In this document: piece by piece, positions 11,000-22,639 of the stretch | Position numbering within the stretch: the first letter of the stretch is position 1 | Layout of the letters: the number at the start of each line of letters is the position of its first letter | Assembly: GCA_000733355.1 (NCBI GenBank) | Contig: JNVV01000082.1 | Span: forward strand, 1 to 59,459 | DNA: 59,459 nucleotides | Direction: 5' to 3' | From: Falciphora oryzae | Taxonomy: Eukaryota; Ascomycota; Sordariomycetes; Magnaporthales; Magnaporthaceae | Program-made: the position numbers and the translations under genes | Notes under the pieces: model-generated | Databases searched by the model: none | What the model saw: the letters and a program-made list of their open reading frames with translations, nothing else | What the model was told of the DNA's origin: nothing

Positions 11000-11729
11000 C
11001 CCTGTTCGACCTCTATAGGCCATAGGGAGTATCTTCTGTTCGGGGTAGCTAGTAGGATACAAACCGTGCCTCCGATCCGACAGATCGTTAAATAAGGTCG
11101 GGTGAAACTCTCCTATCAACAACTTCGCTGCGAGTCCGCTTCGTGTGCTAGTTCCTTGTAACTATCTAAGAACATTAGTAATCAAACAAGCACGAACACG
11201 AGCGTGCACCCTGCACGACCACGAGCGTGCCTATTAACGAGGTCCAAATCCAGTGGGTTCCACTCCATCCAAGCCGGGGCTCGCTAGCTAGCCCCTTGTC
11301 TCCTGCATAGAGCCCGCCGCCTCGTCGCGGCGTACCCTTTGTTCCCTTCGTTGAATGCCATCTTCTGTCCGTCCCACTCTGTTATCAGGCGTTATCTCTT
11401 TTATCGGAATTGGTATCTTCGGTTTAACCTCGCTTCGATATCGGTGCAGCTTATCCCGGTGGACCAGTCCGGTTTATCCTCGTGCTTGTTTGTTCTTTTG
11501 TTTCCCACGTGCACGCACGCCTCCTAGGTGACCAATCTAGGGGTGCGGGCACGGTTCGGGGAAGAGACCCCGTAATGCAAGCCTAACGAGTGGCTTTTTC
11601 CTTCGATGCGGGTTTGTGGGTTCGTCGATAGTTGATAAAGGTTGTTGTCTGTGGGGCTTCCTTTGTGGGTTCTTCACGTAGGACGTCGGGGTAGTTCGAG
11701 GCCTTTTTGTGCACGTTCGCGCGAAACAC
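11000..11729. other. Spacer with no gene recognised
   Basis: Higher GC and fewer TpA than the neighbours. The motif acgagcgtgc occurs twice within 11200-11250. I see no element ends and no long supported frame. It is the 3' flank of the tRNA-like sequence and may be old non-repetitive DNA. Confidence 0.3.
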
Positions 11730-11734
11730 AAAAA
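11730..11734 (-). terminator. RNA polymerase III-type T5 stop
   Basis: On the minus strand five T residues begin 8 bases after the 3' end of the tRNA-like sequence, the expected place for a Pol III terminator. Short T runs also occur by chance. Confidence 0.4.
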
Positions 11735-11741
11735 GACCTGG

Positions 11742-11814
11742 TGCCCTCGGCAGGAATCGAACCTGCGCCCTCCGAAGAGGACCACCTAGTGCTGAACCAC
11801 TGCACCACGAAGGC
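11742..11814 (-). tRNA. tRNA-like sequence, probably a decayed tRNA gene
   Basis: Minus strand, 73 nt. The acceptor arms GCCTTCG and CGAGGGC pair over 7 bp with one G-U; the D stem GTGC/GCAC is perfect with loop AGTGGTTCA; the T stem GCAGG/CCTGC flanks TTCGATT. The A box (TGGTGCAGTGG) and B box (GGTTCGATTCC) are good. The anticodon stem (AGGTG against TCGGA) does not pair, although the loop GTCCTCT would present CCT. CCA follows the discriminator A by chance or as a retro-copy mark. I call it a pseudo-tRNA, identity uncertain. Its 5' end touches LINE-beta ORF2. Confidence 0.5.
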
Positions 11815-14429
11815 CGCGGCACGTAGGTTTCTGTTTCGAAATGTGCCAGCGAGGTTATTTTGTAAGCTCCAACCACCACTTTAAAATATGCTTTTTGTTT
11901 TTTCGCCATTTTTTTAGCTGCGCCCTGGGGCCAACCTCGGGGTTCCGTTAGTAGGTAGTAGGCTGCCGTTCCGTAAACCAATGCATTACGGTATACAACC
12001 GCGTACAGCTGCTTCGCGCGTGCGAAGCTGCTTCCCTACGTTACCGCCGCGAGTTTTGTTACCGCAAACTGCTGTTTTTTTTGTTTGCCCTTTGCTTATT
12101 TGGTGTGGGCGTTAAAATTTAGCTTGTAATTTAGCCAAATTCTTAGGAATTTCGCCGATAGCGTTGGTTGCACCTGTGTATTTCCGGTACGGACCCGGGT
12201 CCGGTCCAGGGTTTTAGTAAAATGGAGCAGCTCGGTTTTGGCCGCGTTAAACGTTATTCCTGTCTTTTTTGCCCATATCTGGCACGTATCCTAAGCCCGT
12301 TCCAGCAGCCGGGCCGTTTCCGCTATGGTTCCCCCTATTGCTATAAGGTTAATGTCGTTAGCGAAACCGACTACCGTTATCCCTAGTATTTTTTCCAATT
12401 TGTTGTAAAACGACGCGATGTATAGGATAAATAGTATAAGTGAAAGTGGTAAGCTTTGTAGTACTCCTGCTATTATTTGTATAGGCGTAAACGTATTTTT
12501 ATTAAACCGGAGCTGGGCCGTTCTGCCTATTAGCTAGCTTTTAATCCACTTAACTGTTTTTGGCGGGAATCCTTGTTTTCGTAAGGTATCGAAAAGTTTG
12601 GTGTGGTTAACGTTATCGAATGCTCCTGATAGGTCGAGCTGCAGCAGCGAAGCTATAACGCCGTGGTTTTACGCCGTTATTACGGTATTTGTTACTTATT
12701 TAATAGCGAGCTCGGTACTGCGTTTCCTTTTATTGCCCATTTGCCTTTCCGGCAACAGTCCTCTTTTTTCCGCCTCGGTTGCGATCCGTATTCCTACGAT
12801 CGCTTTTATAACTTTGGATATAAACGAAAGGAGTGCGATCGGTCGCCACCCCCTTGCTGTTTTTTTATCTTCCGTATTTTTCCCCGGCTTAAGGAGCACT
12901 ACCGTTAGTACGTTTCGGAAGCGCTTTGGGAAGTACTTGAGTTCGAAGCTGGCGTTGGCTATTTTAGATATAGCTTCCTAGTATAGTTCCCCGCACGCTT
13001 TTAATAATCCGTTCGGTAGGTTATCCGCTCCCGGGGCTTTTTAATTCCGGGTTTTTTTTAAGGCCGCTAGTACTTCGTTTCCTTTGGGGTCCATTCGGTG
13101 ATTAATTGGGAATGGGTTGGTAAAGGTGTGATTTTCGAACGTGGTGTCCCCGACGTTTATCAAGTCCGTTTCCAGGTTGGGGTAAAATTTGGCTGCTAAA
13201 ACTATGGCCTTATTAGCGTGGGAGTTCGCTGGCTTTTGGTTTCCTTTTCCAAACCGGTTTAGGTCCGGTAACCTGGTTGGGTCCCGTTTCCTGTAGCTCC
13301 GTAGTCTCGCCTATCGTTCGATGTTTCAAAAAACAGGCTTTAGATCCTGTTTTTTTAACGCCTCCTTAATAAATTCCTTCTAATGTGCGTTAAAGGCTTT
13401 CCTTTTTTCCCTAATAAAGGCTTTGTCGGCTGCTTTTAGTTCTTCGTAGCTTTTTTGTATTTTTAGCCGTATGTGTGCGCGTTAGCACCGCTTCGTTTTT
13501 TTGGCTAGTTTCGTAAGCGTCGAGTTCCAATATAGTACTAGCTTGAAATTTGTTGTAGTTTTTCGTTTCGGTGCTAGCTCGTTAGCGATTTGGGTCAGTT
13601 GGTTTATTAGTATGTCCACCTGGTTGTTTATATCGTTTGGCGTTTCCATGTTTTCGATTTCGATGTATTATTTAGCTAGCTGTAGCGCCTTTTTTTTATC
13701 GTTTTTAAGGTCGGTATTAACCTTTTTTTACACCCATCTTTTTGCCCTCCTTTTGCGGAGCGGCTCCGTTCCGCAATCGATTAAAATCATTTGAAAATGG
13801 TGGTCCAACCCCCCTATTTCGTCGTCCTTGCTTTCGTATTTAACAGCTAAAATATCGGATACCTACGCGTGGTCGATGGTGCTTTTTCGTTCGCCGAACC
13901 TTTCTTTTATTATTTCCCCGTAAGGCGTTGCTAATTCGAGCCGCCACCAGTGCGCTAGCGCAAATAGTAGCTCGGACCTGGCGTTTTCCCGATTATGCAT
14001 GTCCCATATTGGGTGGTGCATGTTAAAATCCCCTATTAATACGGCGTGGTTCCGAAGCGGTATTGTTTCGATTTCGGTTAAAAGGGTATGCCATTCTCCT
14101 AGTGCCCGGGGGTTTAGCGAATATATTAAATAGATGTCGATATTCCCTATTGGGGTTTGTAATGTAATTGCTGCCCAGTCGTATCCGCTCCGGCTTTTCT
14201 ACGTTGCCGGGTTTAGTCGTTAGTAGACGTATAATGCTGCGTTCGATTTTGTGTTTGCTTAGTAATATACCAGCTCGTAATTGCATCCGGCCGGTTTTTT
14301 CGGGTCTCCGTACCGGTCCAGCTCCGGTTTTTGTATAGCTATTATATCGTATTCCTTTTTGCTAAAAAGCAGTATATTTCCTTTTCCGTTTCCTTTTCCT
14401 ATATTCCAATATAGGATTGTTATTACCAT
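11815..14429 (-). pseudogene. LINE-beta ORF2: endonuclease and reverse transcriptase
   Basis: A single minus-strand frame from ATG 14427-14429 to 11815. The N-terminal AP-type endonuclease shows a QKPEL motif (usually QEP; Glu to Lys), GDFNMHHPIW near 14010 and LDHH near 13810. The reverse transcriptase spans about 12900-12250, with catalytic FADD changed to FAND (AAC at 12357-12359). After it, a region ending in ETETYVP stops abruptly at the tRNA-like sequence, so RNase H and the 3' end are missing. Many in-frame TAA/TAG. Distinct in sequence from LINE-alpha; likely Tad/I group. Confidence 0.85.
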
Positions 14430-14479
14430 AGGGATTCTAATAGGCGTTTTTGTGCGTCGAACGGGATTATGCTATCTCT

Positions 14480-16120
14480 AATCGGTAGCGGCTCGGATGA
14501 GGGTGGCGGCTCCAACGGGGCCGGTGTTCGTCCTTATCCTCCGGCTGCTTTTGCTTAAATTTGTTCGTTTGCCGTAATTAGGGGTTAGGCTAGCCGGGAG
14601 CTCGCTCTAGGGGCGTAGTTTGTTGTAGGTGGCGGTCGTGTGGCGGTCCGGCCCCTGGGTGGCTGCGAGTCCTTGCGGGGTCTGCCGGGTCTTTGGCGAC
14701 CGGGGGACCGGATTAGGGAGTCGTTATTTGTGTCCGAGTTTTGTTTGCGCCTTTTGCTGGGGCTCGGTGGTCCTCCGATGCCGGGGGGTATGCGCGTTTG
14801 GAAGATGGGGAAGGTGGTAGTGGCTTTTGTTTGTTTAGGGGCTGATTTTTCTAGTATAAATCTCTTTGGCCGGTTTTGGTATGCTTTTTTCGCTTTCCCG
14901 ATCGCCCGTTGCGCTACCTCGCAGCCCCGGTTGAACGCCGGGTGCGGTTCGCCGCAGTTTGCGCATTTGGGTGTGGCTTTGTTATGTTAAGGGTGGGCGT
15001 CGCATTAACTTTCTCCTTTTTGGTGTTGCGGTCCTCCGCAATGCGGGCAGCGGCCCGGTTTCCTACAAAACTTTTGTCGGTGCCCCCATTCGTAGCAGTT
15101 ATAGCACTGGGTAGCTTTAGCGTTTGGTATAAACGGCTCGCATTTAAATAGTTCCGCCTATATTACCAATCCTTGCTCGCAAGCTTGGTCCGCGGCGGCT
15201 GCGGACCTGATTCGTGCCAATACCATAGCGTATCCGTAAGGGGTACGGGCTGGCCATATGTGCACCGATTTAACTTCCGCGTTTCGGTTTTCGGCGTTCA
15301 GGTTACGAGTGAGTTGGTTTGGGTCCTCCGGCAATGTTATTTGTTTTACTCTTTTAATTACCACGTCGTATATCCGTTCCCGGATCGTTACTTGGTTTCT
15401 AAACACCTTTTTTACCCACTCGTCCCTTTTCTTGTATTCGTTTGCGTTTGCGTAAAAGCATATTACCACGTTTCCGCTTTAGAACCGCTTCGTTACCCGC
15501 ACCGCCGTACCGAATTGGTTATTCAGTACCCGCTAGGTGTCGATTTGCGATCGGTTTTTAATTGCTTCCGGGGCTTCTTTTACGGCCACGATTATCTCGC
15601 GTTCGACTTTTGACGGTATGAATCGCGGGGGGGGATGCGTTGTATTCGGGTACTGTTGTCGCGTTCGGTTCAGCGCGTTTCCGTCCGGTGCCAGGGCCGG
15701 TAGGTCCGTGGCGAGGGCAGAGGCGTAGGACTTTCTGGTATCAATCAGTGCATTTTTAACCTTTATAAGTATTTCTGCTTTTAATTCCTATAGTGTCGCT
15801 TTGGTTACCGGTCCGTCCTCGGTGGCGTCGCGCTTGCGAGCCGTCTCCGCGTCGACCTTCAGCTTCGTCAATTCCGACACCAGTTGCAGGATTTCCAGCA
15901 ATTTTCCACTAATTATAAGGGGCTTTAGTTTGTTAATGATTTCGTTTTTTTTTTCCTCCTGACGGCCGCGCGCCGGTCTTTTATCGGTGTCGGCATTCCC
16001 TCGCGCGTCTGGAAGCGCGTTGGGGGGATCTACCGTCGAAGCGTGTCGACTGGCCGCGAGCCCGGAATCGACTTCCATCGATTCTAGGCCCGCGCCGTCG
16101 GCGCGCGCCCGATGCGGCAT
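14480..16120 (-). pseudogene. LINE-beta ORF1, nucleic-acid-binding protein
   Basis: Minus-strand frame from ATG 16120, upstream of ORF2. It has a variable N-terminal part, a central domain near 15470-15160 and then Cys/His knuckles: a perfect CX2CX4HX4C (CYNCYEWGHRQKFC, 15065-15106), a second starting CPHCGG, and a third CANCGEPHPAFNRGC near 14960. A Pro/Arg-rich tail follows. This is the usual ORF1 layout of Tad/I-type LINEs, where the protein binds element RNA. Stops are TAG/TAA. The 5' end meets Copia-E near 16150. Confidence 0.8.
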
Positions 16121-16149
16121 CGATCCTGGGTCAAGTCGGGTGCGAGGAG

Positions 16150-17320
16150 TTCGATTCCGGTGTTAAAATTGAATTATCTCGGAGGGCTGTCCGGCTGCGC
16201 GATTTCAAGCTCGCTTTTTGCGATCTATTTAATTTCGTTAATTTCGCGCGTTTCGTAGGATTCGCGGAAAGCTATGATATTTATTATAAGGCGTTTTTCC
16301 GTAGTAGTTCCAAATTAAATAAAGCATTGGTAAAGCGAAAAGCTGTTAGTGCAAATGATTAATTTGCAAGGGGGTAAATCTAGCTTTTTATAAATCGTTG
16401 CGAGCGTTGTTTTTAAGATATAGCTAGTATCGAAGCCGCTAATTATGCCGTAGATTTCGCTCGCTAGAACGCTTTTTGTAACCTTTTTGCATTTTACGGA
16501 GCTTTAATGCAAAATGTTGCCGGTAACCCGGAAGTTGTTTTCCTGTTTTATAGCTTTTTCGTTGTTTAGGACGATTACAAAGCCGATTTATAAATTAAGG
16601 TTTTGGTTGTTAGCGAAGGACCCGTTTATAAATACATATAAGCTGGCTGTTTGCAGATTTAACTGTACGTAGTTTAAGCTTTTGTTTGCGTTATCGATTT
16701 GCTATTGGATTTTTTTGTTAAGCTTAAATACGTTTGTGTTTATAGGATTTTTGGTTTGTATAGCTATAAAGTAGTTGAAAGCGGCTTTTAATTGGTATAT
16801 CGAGCTTACATATGCTTTTCGTGCGCGTTATACGACGTACTGCTGTTGGGTATCGTTTAATCCCGCAGTTATTAGTTTTAAACGATTTGCTTATCCCTTT
16901 TGCTACATAGTAACAGCGTTTTATTTAACCAAAATCTTGCACCCGTTAAAATTGCTTTCGTTTCCGGGGTGCAGGATCGATTTTAGTTTCGCTTTAAACC
17001 CGGTTTTTTGGAGCGCTGTTTTTTTCTTTTGCATAAATTCAGCGTTATTTAGGTTTAAAATATCGTTAGTTTGTATGCCAACTATTTTAAAGCTTTGGCC
17101 GATTTTTAAAATAAGCAAATACGGATTATATTCCGAAGTGGAATAATTTAGTCGTTTTTTATAGTGCTTTTAGTACGTGACGAATTAGTGCAGCCCTGTT
17201 TCGGCTAATCCGTAAAGCGGTTTAATTAGTTAAAAAGCCGTGCTTTTTAGGTACTAATGTTTTAATTCCTTAGGAAAGCGCAAAATAACTTCCCTTTGCA
17301 GCTTTGTTTTAAATTAGGTA
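16150..17320 (-). pseudogene. Copia-E reverse transcriptase end and RNase H
   Basis: Contains the KPLYGLAETG-type RT stretch near 17220 and a catalytic motif reading TNDIL at about 17062-17070, where active copies of the family would have Asp in place of Asn. The RNase H part includes SLYVFINGSFANN near 16640 and SVLASEIYG near 16460, typical of fungal Copia polyproteins. Numerous TAA/TAG. Continues from 19183 once P2 is removed. Confidence 0.8.
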
Positions 17321-19180
17321 ACGTAGTTCACAAGTAAGTGGCGCACACAAGTAAGTGGCGCACCCACACCGACCTCCGGTCAATCAACGGGCATGCCAAC
17401 CTAACAACGCTAGGAATCCATTCAAACTACTCGGAACTGTATACATCGGACATTTCTACTTCCTTTTGGCAGGTGCGCGCATTGTGTCCGGTTTTGCCGC
17501 AGGTGCCACATCGCCGACGAGTCGTCGTCGCCCTCCTTTCCTAACCCCCATAGTCGCGCATTTCTTACTATAGCTATCCATCCAGCTCCTCCTAATCCAA
17601 AACATCTCGTACCTTTTCGATAGTAAATGACCCTCCAAATCGAACACGTGTTTTTTTGGCCCTCCGGCGTTTGCTTAATGCTTCGTTCGCTTTGCGTAGC
17701 GAAGCAACTTCGGCCCTAAAAAGGGCCACTTAATACATAATCGAACTCGTCCCTTTCGCAAGCTGGTCCACAGCCGCCAGCATAGGTATCGGAAAACTGC
17801 TTCGGTAATTGGAAATCCGAGTTTTAATATATTCGGATTGCGAAATTGCTTCCCTAACTATCCGCGGCGTTTTAAAGGTCCAAAGTTCGAGGTTATTTAA
17901 AAGCGTCCTCGGGGGAGTTAAAATCCGTAGCTTTACATCCAGCTTTTCCAAAACCGAATCCGGATTAAAAGGAGCAAAGCCAGCCCTTTAAAAGCCTTTT
18001 TAAATGTTTCCTTCGGTTATGGAATTAAAAAATGCCGCTTTAAACGCCGAAAAAAACTCGACCTTGGTTACGTGGCTAACGTATAACCTTATTAGGTTTT
18101 CGATTTGTTAACCGTACGCCTTTTTCAATAGGCTAAAGCACCTAACGTCAAACGGCTAAAGGAAATAAAACGAATGCGGAGGCATGCAAAGCGTAACGAT
18201 GTTATATTTTTAACAATAAAGCTCGAAATTCGTCAAATGGTAGCTTTTATACCCGTCCAGCACTAACAAACGATGGGTGCCTTTCGTACGCGATATAATG
18301 TATTTATTAAAATGCCAAATCCATTCCAAACCGAGCTCGTTCGTAATCCACTCGTTGGAATTTGTTAAAATGACCTAATCGCGTAAAAGGTTGGTTTCCA
18401 AATACCAATTGGCTAAATAGTATTACCTTTTAACGATAATAAAAAGAGGGATCGCCTAACCGCAACAATTAACCCTTTAAATGATTGTAGCCCATTCCCT
18501 ATTGCCAAGTTGGACCAGCTTTGCTTTATTACGGCCTTCCGACGTTGTAATAACCATAACGGGAACGATTATGCCTATAAAAAAGCCGGTTTCATTAAAG
18601 TTATAAATATCGTCATCTAAAATGCCATATTTGGCTACAATGTTCCGTATAAAATCGAACCAAGCAAAAACGAACTTGGGATTTTCGCATTTGGCCCTCT
18701 AGTAGTCGTATTTTCGAATCCAGCATATGCTAAGCTTTACGCGGCGCTTAACGAAATTCGCGACCTAGTTTTTACCGACAACGCGCGCGTCGCGTTCGGC
18801 GAGCAATCGGTTAGCCATATTTTTAACACTAAAAGGCCGGGGAGGAAATGCGCGGGAATCCAGCTCGAGTATGTATTTAACAAGCGCCTACTTTTCGGAT
18901 TCCGTCAATTTCCGTAATTTGGATACGTAATCGCGTCGAGCAATTTGGCCAACGCGTCGGCGACGCAACGTAATTTCAAAAACGTCGTAAATTTTGGCTG
19001 CCGAACGCACATTTAATATTAGATTAGATTGGATTGCCCGTATAGCAAAAACAATTTTCGCTTCGCTAAATGTCGACGCTATTTGTGGTTGTTAAAAAAT
19101 TGAGGTTGGAAGTGGGAAACGCGAATCGCGATGGAAAACGCGCCACTTACTTGTGTGCGCCACTTACTTGTGAACCACGT
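17321..19180 (-). mobile_element. Pogo/Fot1-like DNA transposon P2, complete
   Basis: 1860 bp flanked by TA (17319-17320, 19181-19182). The inverted repeats are about 41 bp and begin acgtRgttcacaagtaagtg; inside each, a 17-bp box containing acaagtaagtggcgc occurs twice in tandem. Inserted in the RT of Copia-E. Confidence 0.95.
17427..19082 (-). pseudogene. DDE transposase with zinc knuckle (P2)
   Basis: 1656 bases, colinear with the other copies. The start codon is ATA (19080-19082) where P3 has ATG, so initiation is lost. First catalytic residue Asn (FNETGF), second Asp (LDGYKS), third Asp (FDVRCF): the only copy keeping Asp at the third site. The C-terminal knuckle CGTCGKTGHNARTC is complete, including its His. 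The frame ends at the TAG (17427-17429) shared by all copies, which is therefore probably the natural stop. Confidence 0.85.
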
Positions 19181-19182
19181 TA

Positions 19183-20614
19183 TACGTTTGGCTAATGTTT
19201 TTGATTATTAGTATGAAGCTTCGTTTTATAAAGGACGGGTTAAGCGCGAGGATCAGGCGTTAGCTGCATCGTATGATCGTTGGGGATTGGGTAAAAAGGT
19301 TTTTTTTTCCCAATCGCTATATTTTTGCACCATAAGTTTCGATTTTTTATAAGGGATCGAGTTAGTGCTTTTAATTTTTTTTTAACGAGGCGGGACCTAA
19401 AGATTTTCGCGCTGTTAATGCCGTTTAGTTTGATCGGTTTGATTACTTCAGCGGCAAAAAGTGCTTCGATTTTAAACCAGTTGGATTTTTCGAATGGGCG
19501 TCCAGGAGCTTTGATTTTGCCTTTTTGTCGGTATTGGAGCGTTAAACGTAGGGATTCTTTCTTTTATTAGGTTAGAAATGCCGTTGCTGCTTAGCGCGGG
19601 GGTTGTTTTCGTCGTTTGGGGGCTGGTGTTTCGGGTGCCGTTAGTGCCAGTGCTTTTTGGGCAGGTGCCTTCCGTGGTTTACCGGGTTTGGCGGGTGCGG
19701 GTAGGGGTGCAATTTCGATTTCGGAAAGGGCTTTGCTATCGCTGGACGCGTTTGCCGCTATTATTTTCGTAATTTTTGGCGGTTTCTTTTTCCGTTTTGG
19801 TTCCGTTTATAGTGGATATTTGAACGGGGCTGGTTGCTTTTCCGTTGTTGCAATTTTTTCCTTTTGCGCTTTGTGGTATAGTTTGTAAGTAGTGTTTCGG
19901 AACGTTAAAAGGCCGTTGACAATTTCGATCGTTACTTCGTTGTTTGTTACCTAAAGGACTTTGTACGGTCTTTTCCATTCGCCGTTTTCCCTATGCATTA
20001 ACACTTTTATTCCTAAAGCTAGCGCGTTAGGCAAAGTGTTTTTCGTGCTTAGCCCGTTGCGCGTGTTTAGGGCGTTTTATACTTTGCGTTTAGCATAAAG
20101 CTTTTAGAGCTTTTTTATAGCTTTAGTAATCGCTGCCGCTTTTTAAACCTAGCTTTTCGTTAGGGGAGAATTGTTGTTGATGCGTAGTATTGCTCCGAAA
20201 ACGAATAGCGTAGAGATAAGGCCGTTAGGTTTTACCGTGTCGTTTATAGCTTTAACAGCTCCTTAAAGTACGGAATTGGGGTGCAAATTAGGGCATTTTT
20301 TCCGGATTATTTCGTAGGTTCGGCGGAATGGTCCGTGGTACTTTTCCACCTTATTTATCGACTAATGCGCTTCGATCGGAACCTGGTTATAGGTAATCCC
20401 AAAAAGCTTTGCTTCCATTTGGAATTCGCTTGCTGCAAAGTTAGTACTTGCGTCGTAAAATATAACGTTTGGGGGCCCTAAATAGGTATTTAATTAGCAG
20501 CGTTTGAAAGCTTCCCAAATTTTTTTGCATTTATATCTTTTAGGAACGTTACGGCGTTAAATGCTATGTTCGCATCGATTATATAAAATATTGGTTTGCC
20601 GTTTAAATACATTA
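19183..20614 (-). pseudogene. Copia-E integrase core and start of RT
   Basis: Reads as a Copia integrase: an IIDAN stretch near 20580, a DASTNFAASEF stretch near 20450 and IEAH near 20370, then a long C-terminal region and the start of the RT (KAPGRPFEKSNW near 19490). Catalytic spacing cannot be judged exactly because of stops. The MITE separates it from the upstream part and P2 from the downstream part. Confidence 0.8.
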
Positions 20615-21053
20615 ACGTGGTTCACAAGCGAGCCGCGCACACAAGCGAGTCGCGCACTTCAAAATCCCATATTAAACAGCGTTTTTTTTCGATTAAATAA
20701 CTCGCTCAATTTAAGGCTAAATTCTACCAAAATTAAAATAGTTATATTCAACTTTATAAAGATTATAATTTGAATTTTCCGCATTTTTATTATTAACCCT
20801 TTTAGGTTAGTTTGCATATTTTGCATATTTACACAGTATAATACACAGTGTTGCAAACTAACCTAAAAGGGGTAATAATAAAAATGCGGAAAATTCAAAT
20901 TATAATCTTTATACAGTTAAATATAACTATTTTAATTTTGGCAGAATTTAGCCTCAAATCGAGCGAGTTATTTAATCGAAAAAAAACGCCGTTTAATATG
21001 GGATTTTGAAGTGCGCGACTCGCTTGTGTGCGCGGCTCGCTTGTGAACCACGT
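20615..21053. mobile_element. Palindromic (foldback) MITE with pogo-type ends
   Basis: 439 bp between TA dinucleotides (20613-20614, 21054-21055). Two arms of about 200 bp are near-perfect inverted repeats around an AT-rich loop near 20815-20850. The ends begin acgtggttcacaagcgag and contain the doubled box typical of the P elements here, so their transposase probably mobilised it. It has no coding capacity. Inserted in the integrase region of Copia-E. Confidence 0.9.
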
Positions 21054-21055
21054 TA

Positions 21056-22348
21056 CGTTAACGATAATTTTATAATTAAAATCGATGTTTTTTTTAAGCG
21101 TAAACCGGAACCGTTATTATGCGAGTGCTTTAATTTGGCAAAAATAGCATACGCGTTTAATTATTTCCAAAGCGTTACGATTAGTTTCGTAGCCAGTTCG
21201 TTAAAAAACAATCCAAAGTTATTTAACAAAAGGGTGCCTAAAGCGTTTGTAAACACGCTTAAGCTTAATTTCTGTAAAATACGTTGCTCCCGCGCTTTTT
21301 GGTTTTATTATAAACGAGATGCTTGTCGTAACGTAGCTAATTTCGTTTAAAAAAAACCAAAGGTAGCCGTGGCGTTTTATAATCAGAACGCGTTTATTTT
21401 ACCTAGTTACTAGCTCGTTGCGGGTGTTATTAAGGTATACCCCGGGCGTATTTATATCGTTAATATAAAAAAGGAACGGGGTTAGCGTAGGTATTATATG
21501 GAATGTAACAATGCCTATCGGGGTCGGTAGGATGATTTTTCCTATACTGGAAATGGCTTTTCCGGATCCAAAGCGCACGCGTTTTTTTTCCTGGTGGTAT
21601 CCAAAAAAAAATTAGGCAAATAGCGTTGCAAAGTTCGGAATTGGGTCGTTCCAGCAGTTAATACTTTTGCCGCGCCGGTGTCGGGAATAATGCTGTACCA
21701 TTTGTCGGTGGTTATAAATATATATTAAACAAGTACCTGCTTTATTGGCACCGTAGGTTCCTTTTTGTTTGAATTTGGCGCTTTAGTACCGTAAAGGCGG
21801 TATAAAAAAGCTTCATTAGTAAGGTATGTTGCTGTGGCTGGTGTTATAAAATGGGTGCTTACTGGATTATATTCGTTATCCGTTATGTAATCGGGGGTAT
21901 TTTTAAACGTGGCTTCCTGGTTTTTTTTATCGCTGCTACCAGGTTTGTAAATTGCGAGGAATTGTTTATATCCCTTCCTCGGCTCGCCGCGAGCTTTTCG
22001 CCCTTATTTTTACAGCTTTTTGGTTTGCTTTTGTTTTTCGAACGTGTGATTTTTAAAGCGGTGTTTTAATTTGCTGCACGTCCAGCATTTTAGCTTTCGC
22101 TTCCCGGGTTTTCCGGATCGGAAGTTGTTTTGAATGCTTATGCGGTAATCGGGGCGAGTAGCGTTCCCAAATCGTCGCTTTATAAAATGGATGCCTAATA
22201 TACCGACGTTTTTTTTCCATTTGCATCGTGCTTTTAAATTGGGAAGCCAAGCTTTTAAAGGTTTTTTCGGGTTTGGAAAAGGCTATTTTTAACTTAGGAA
22301 TTCCCTAAATTGCACGGATGGTGCTTGTTACGAGCTAGTGATCCTTTT
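21056..22348 (-). pseudogene. Copia-E gag C-terminus, protease, GAG-pre-integrase
   Basis: From 22348 downward: gag tail with a Cys-rich stretch (CWTCSK near 22080), aspartic protease with an intact PDTGA (D codon at 21680-21682), then a Copia-type pre-integrase zinc region near 21200 (RFRHP, CYFCQ). TAG/TAA stops are frequent. Upstream continuity with 42472 requires removal of Gypsy-A. Confidence 0.75.
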
Positions 22349-22633
22349 TGTCACACGGAAGAACTTGTGGACTCACCTAATCGGCCCCACAAAAGGTCCG
22401 GGAACCGGTATAGGTGCCCAACGGCCCCGAGGCCCAAAGGCCGAAGGCCGGAGGGGCAGTGTAAATCATGTACTCGATACTTTGCACGGATCACAAGGTG
22501 GTTTATATAAACCCTGCCATCTCCTATGTCTTCCATAAGAGATTCCTTCTTCCTCAAGCATCTCTTGAGCCCATAGAAAGATTATCTGCAATATAGAGAT
22601 CCTTCTCCAAGCCGTCAAAAACCCCTTGTTACA
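22349..22633 (+). repeat. Gypsy-A 5' LTR
   Basis: Starts TGTCACACGG and ends CCTTGTTACA. The motif gtttatataaacc near 22500 is a TATA-like core. Related to the solo LTRs at 1272 and 9380, which are 295 bp and differ in the middle. Confidence 0.95.
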
Positions 22634-22639
22634 AATAAT

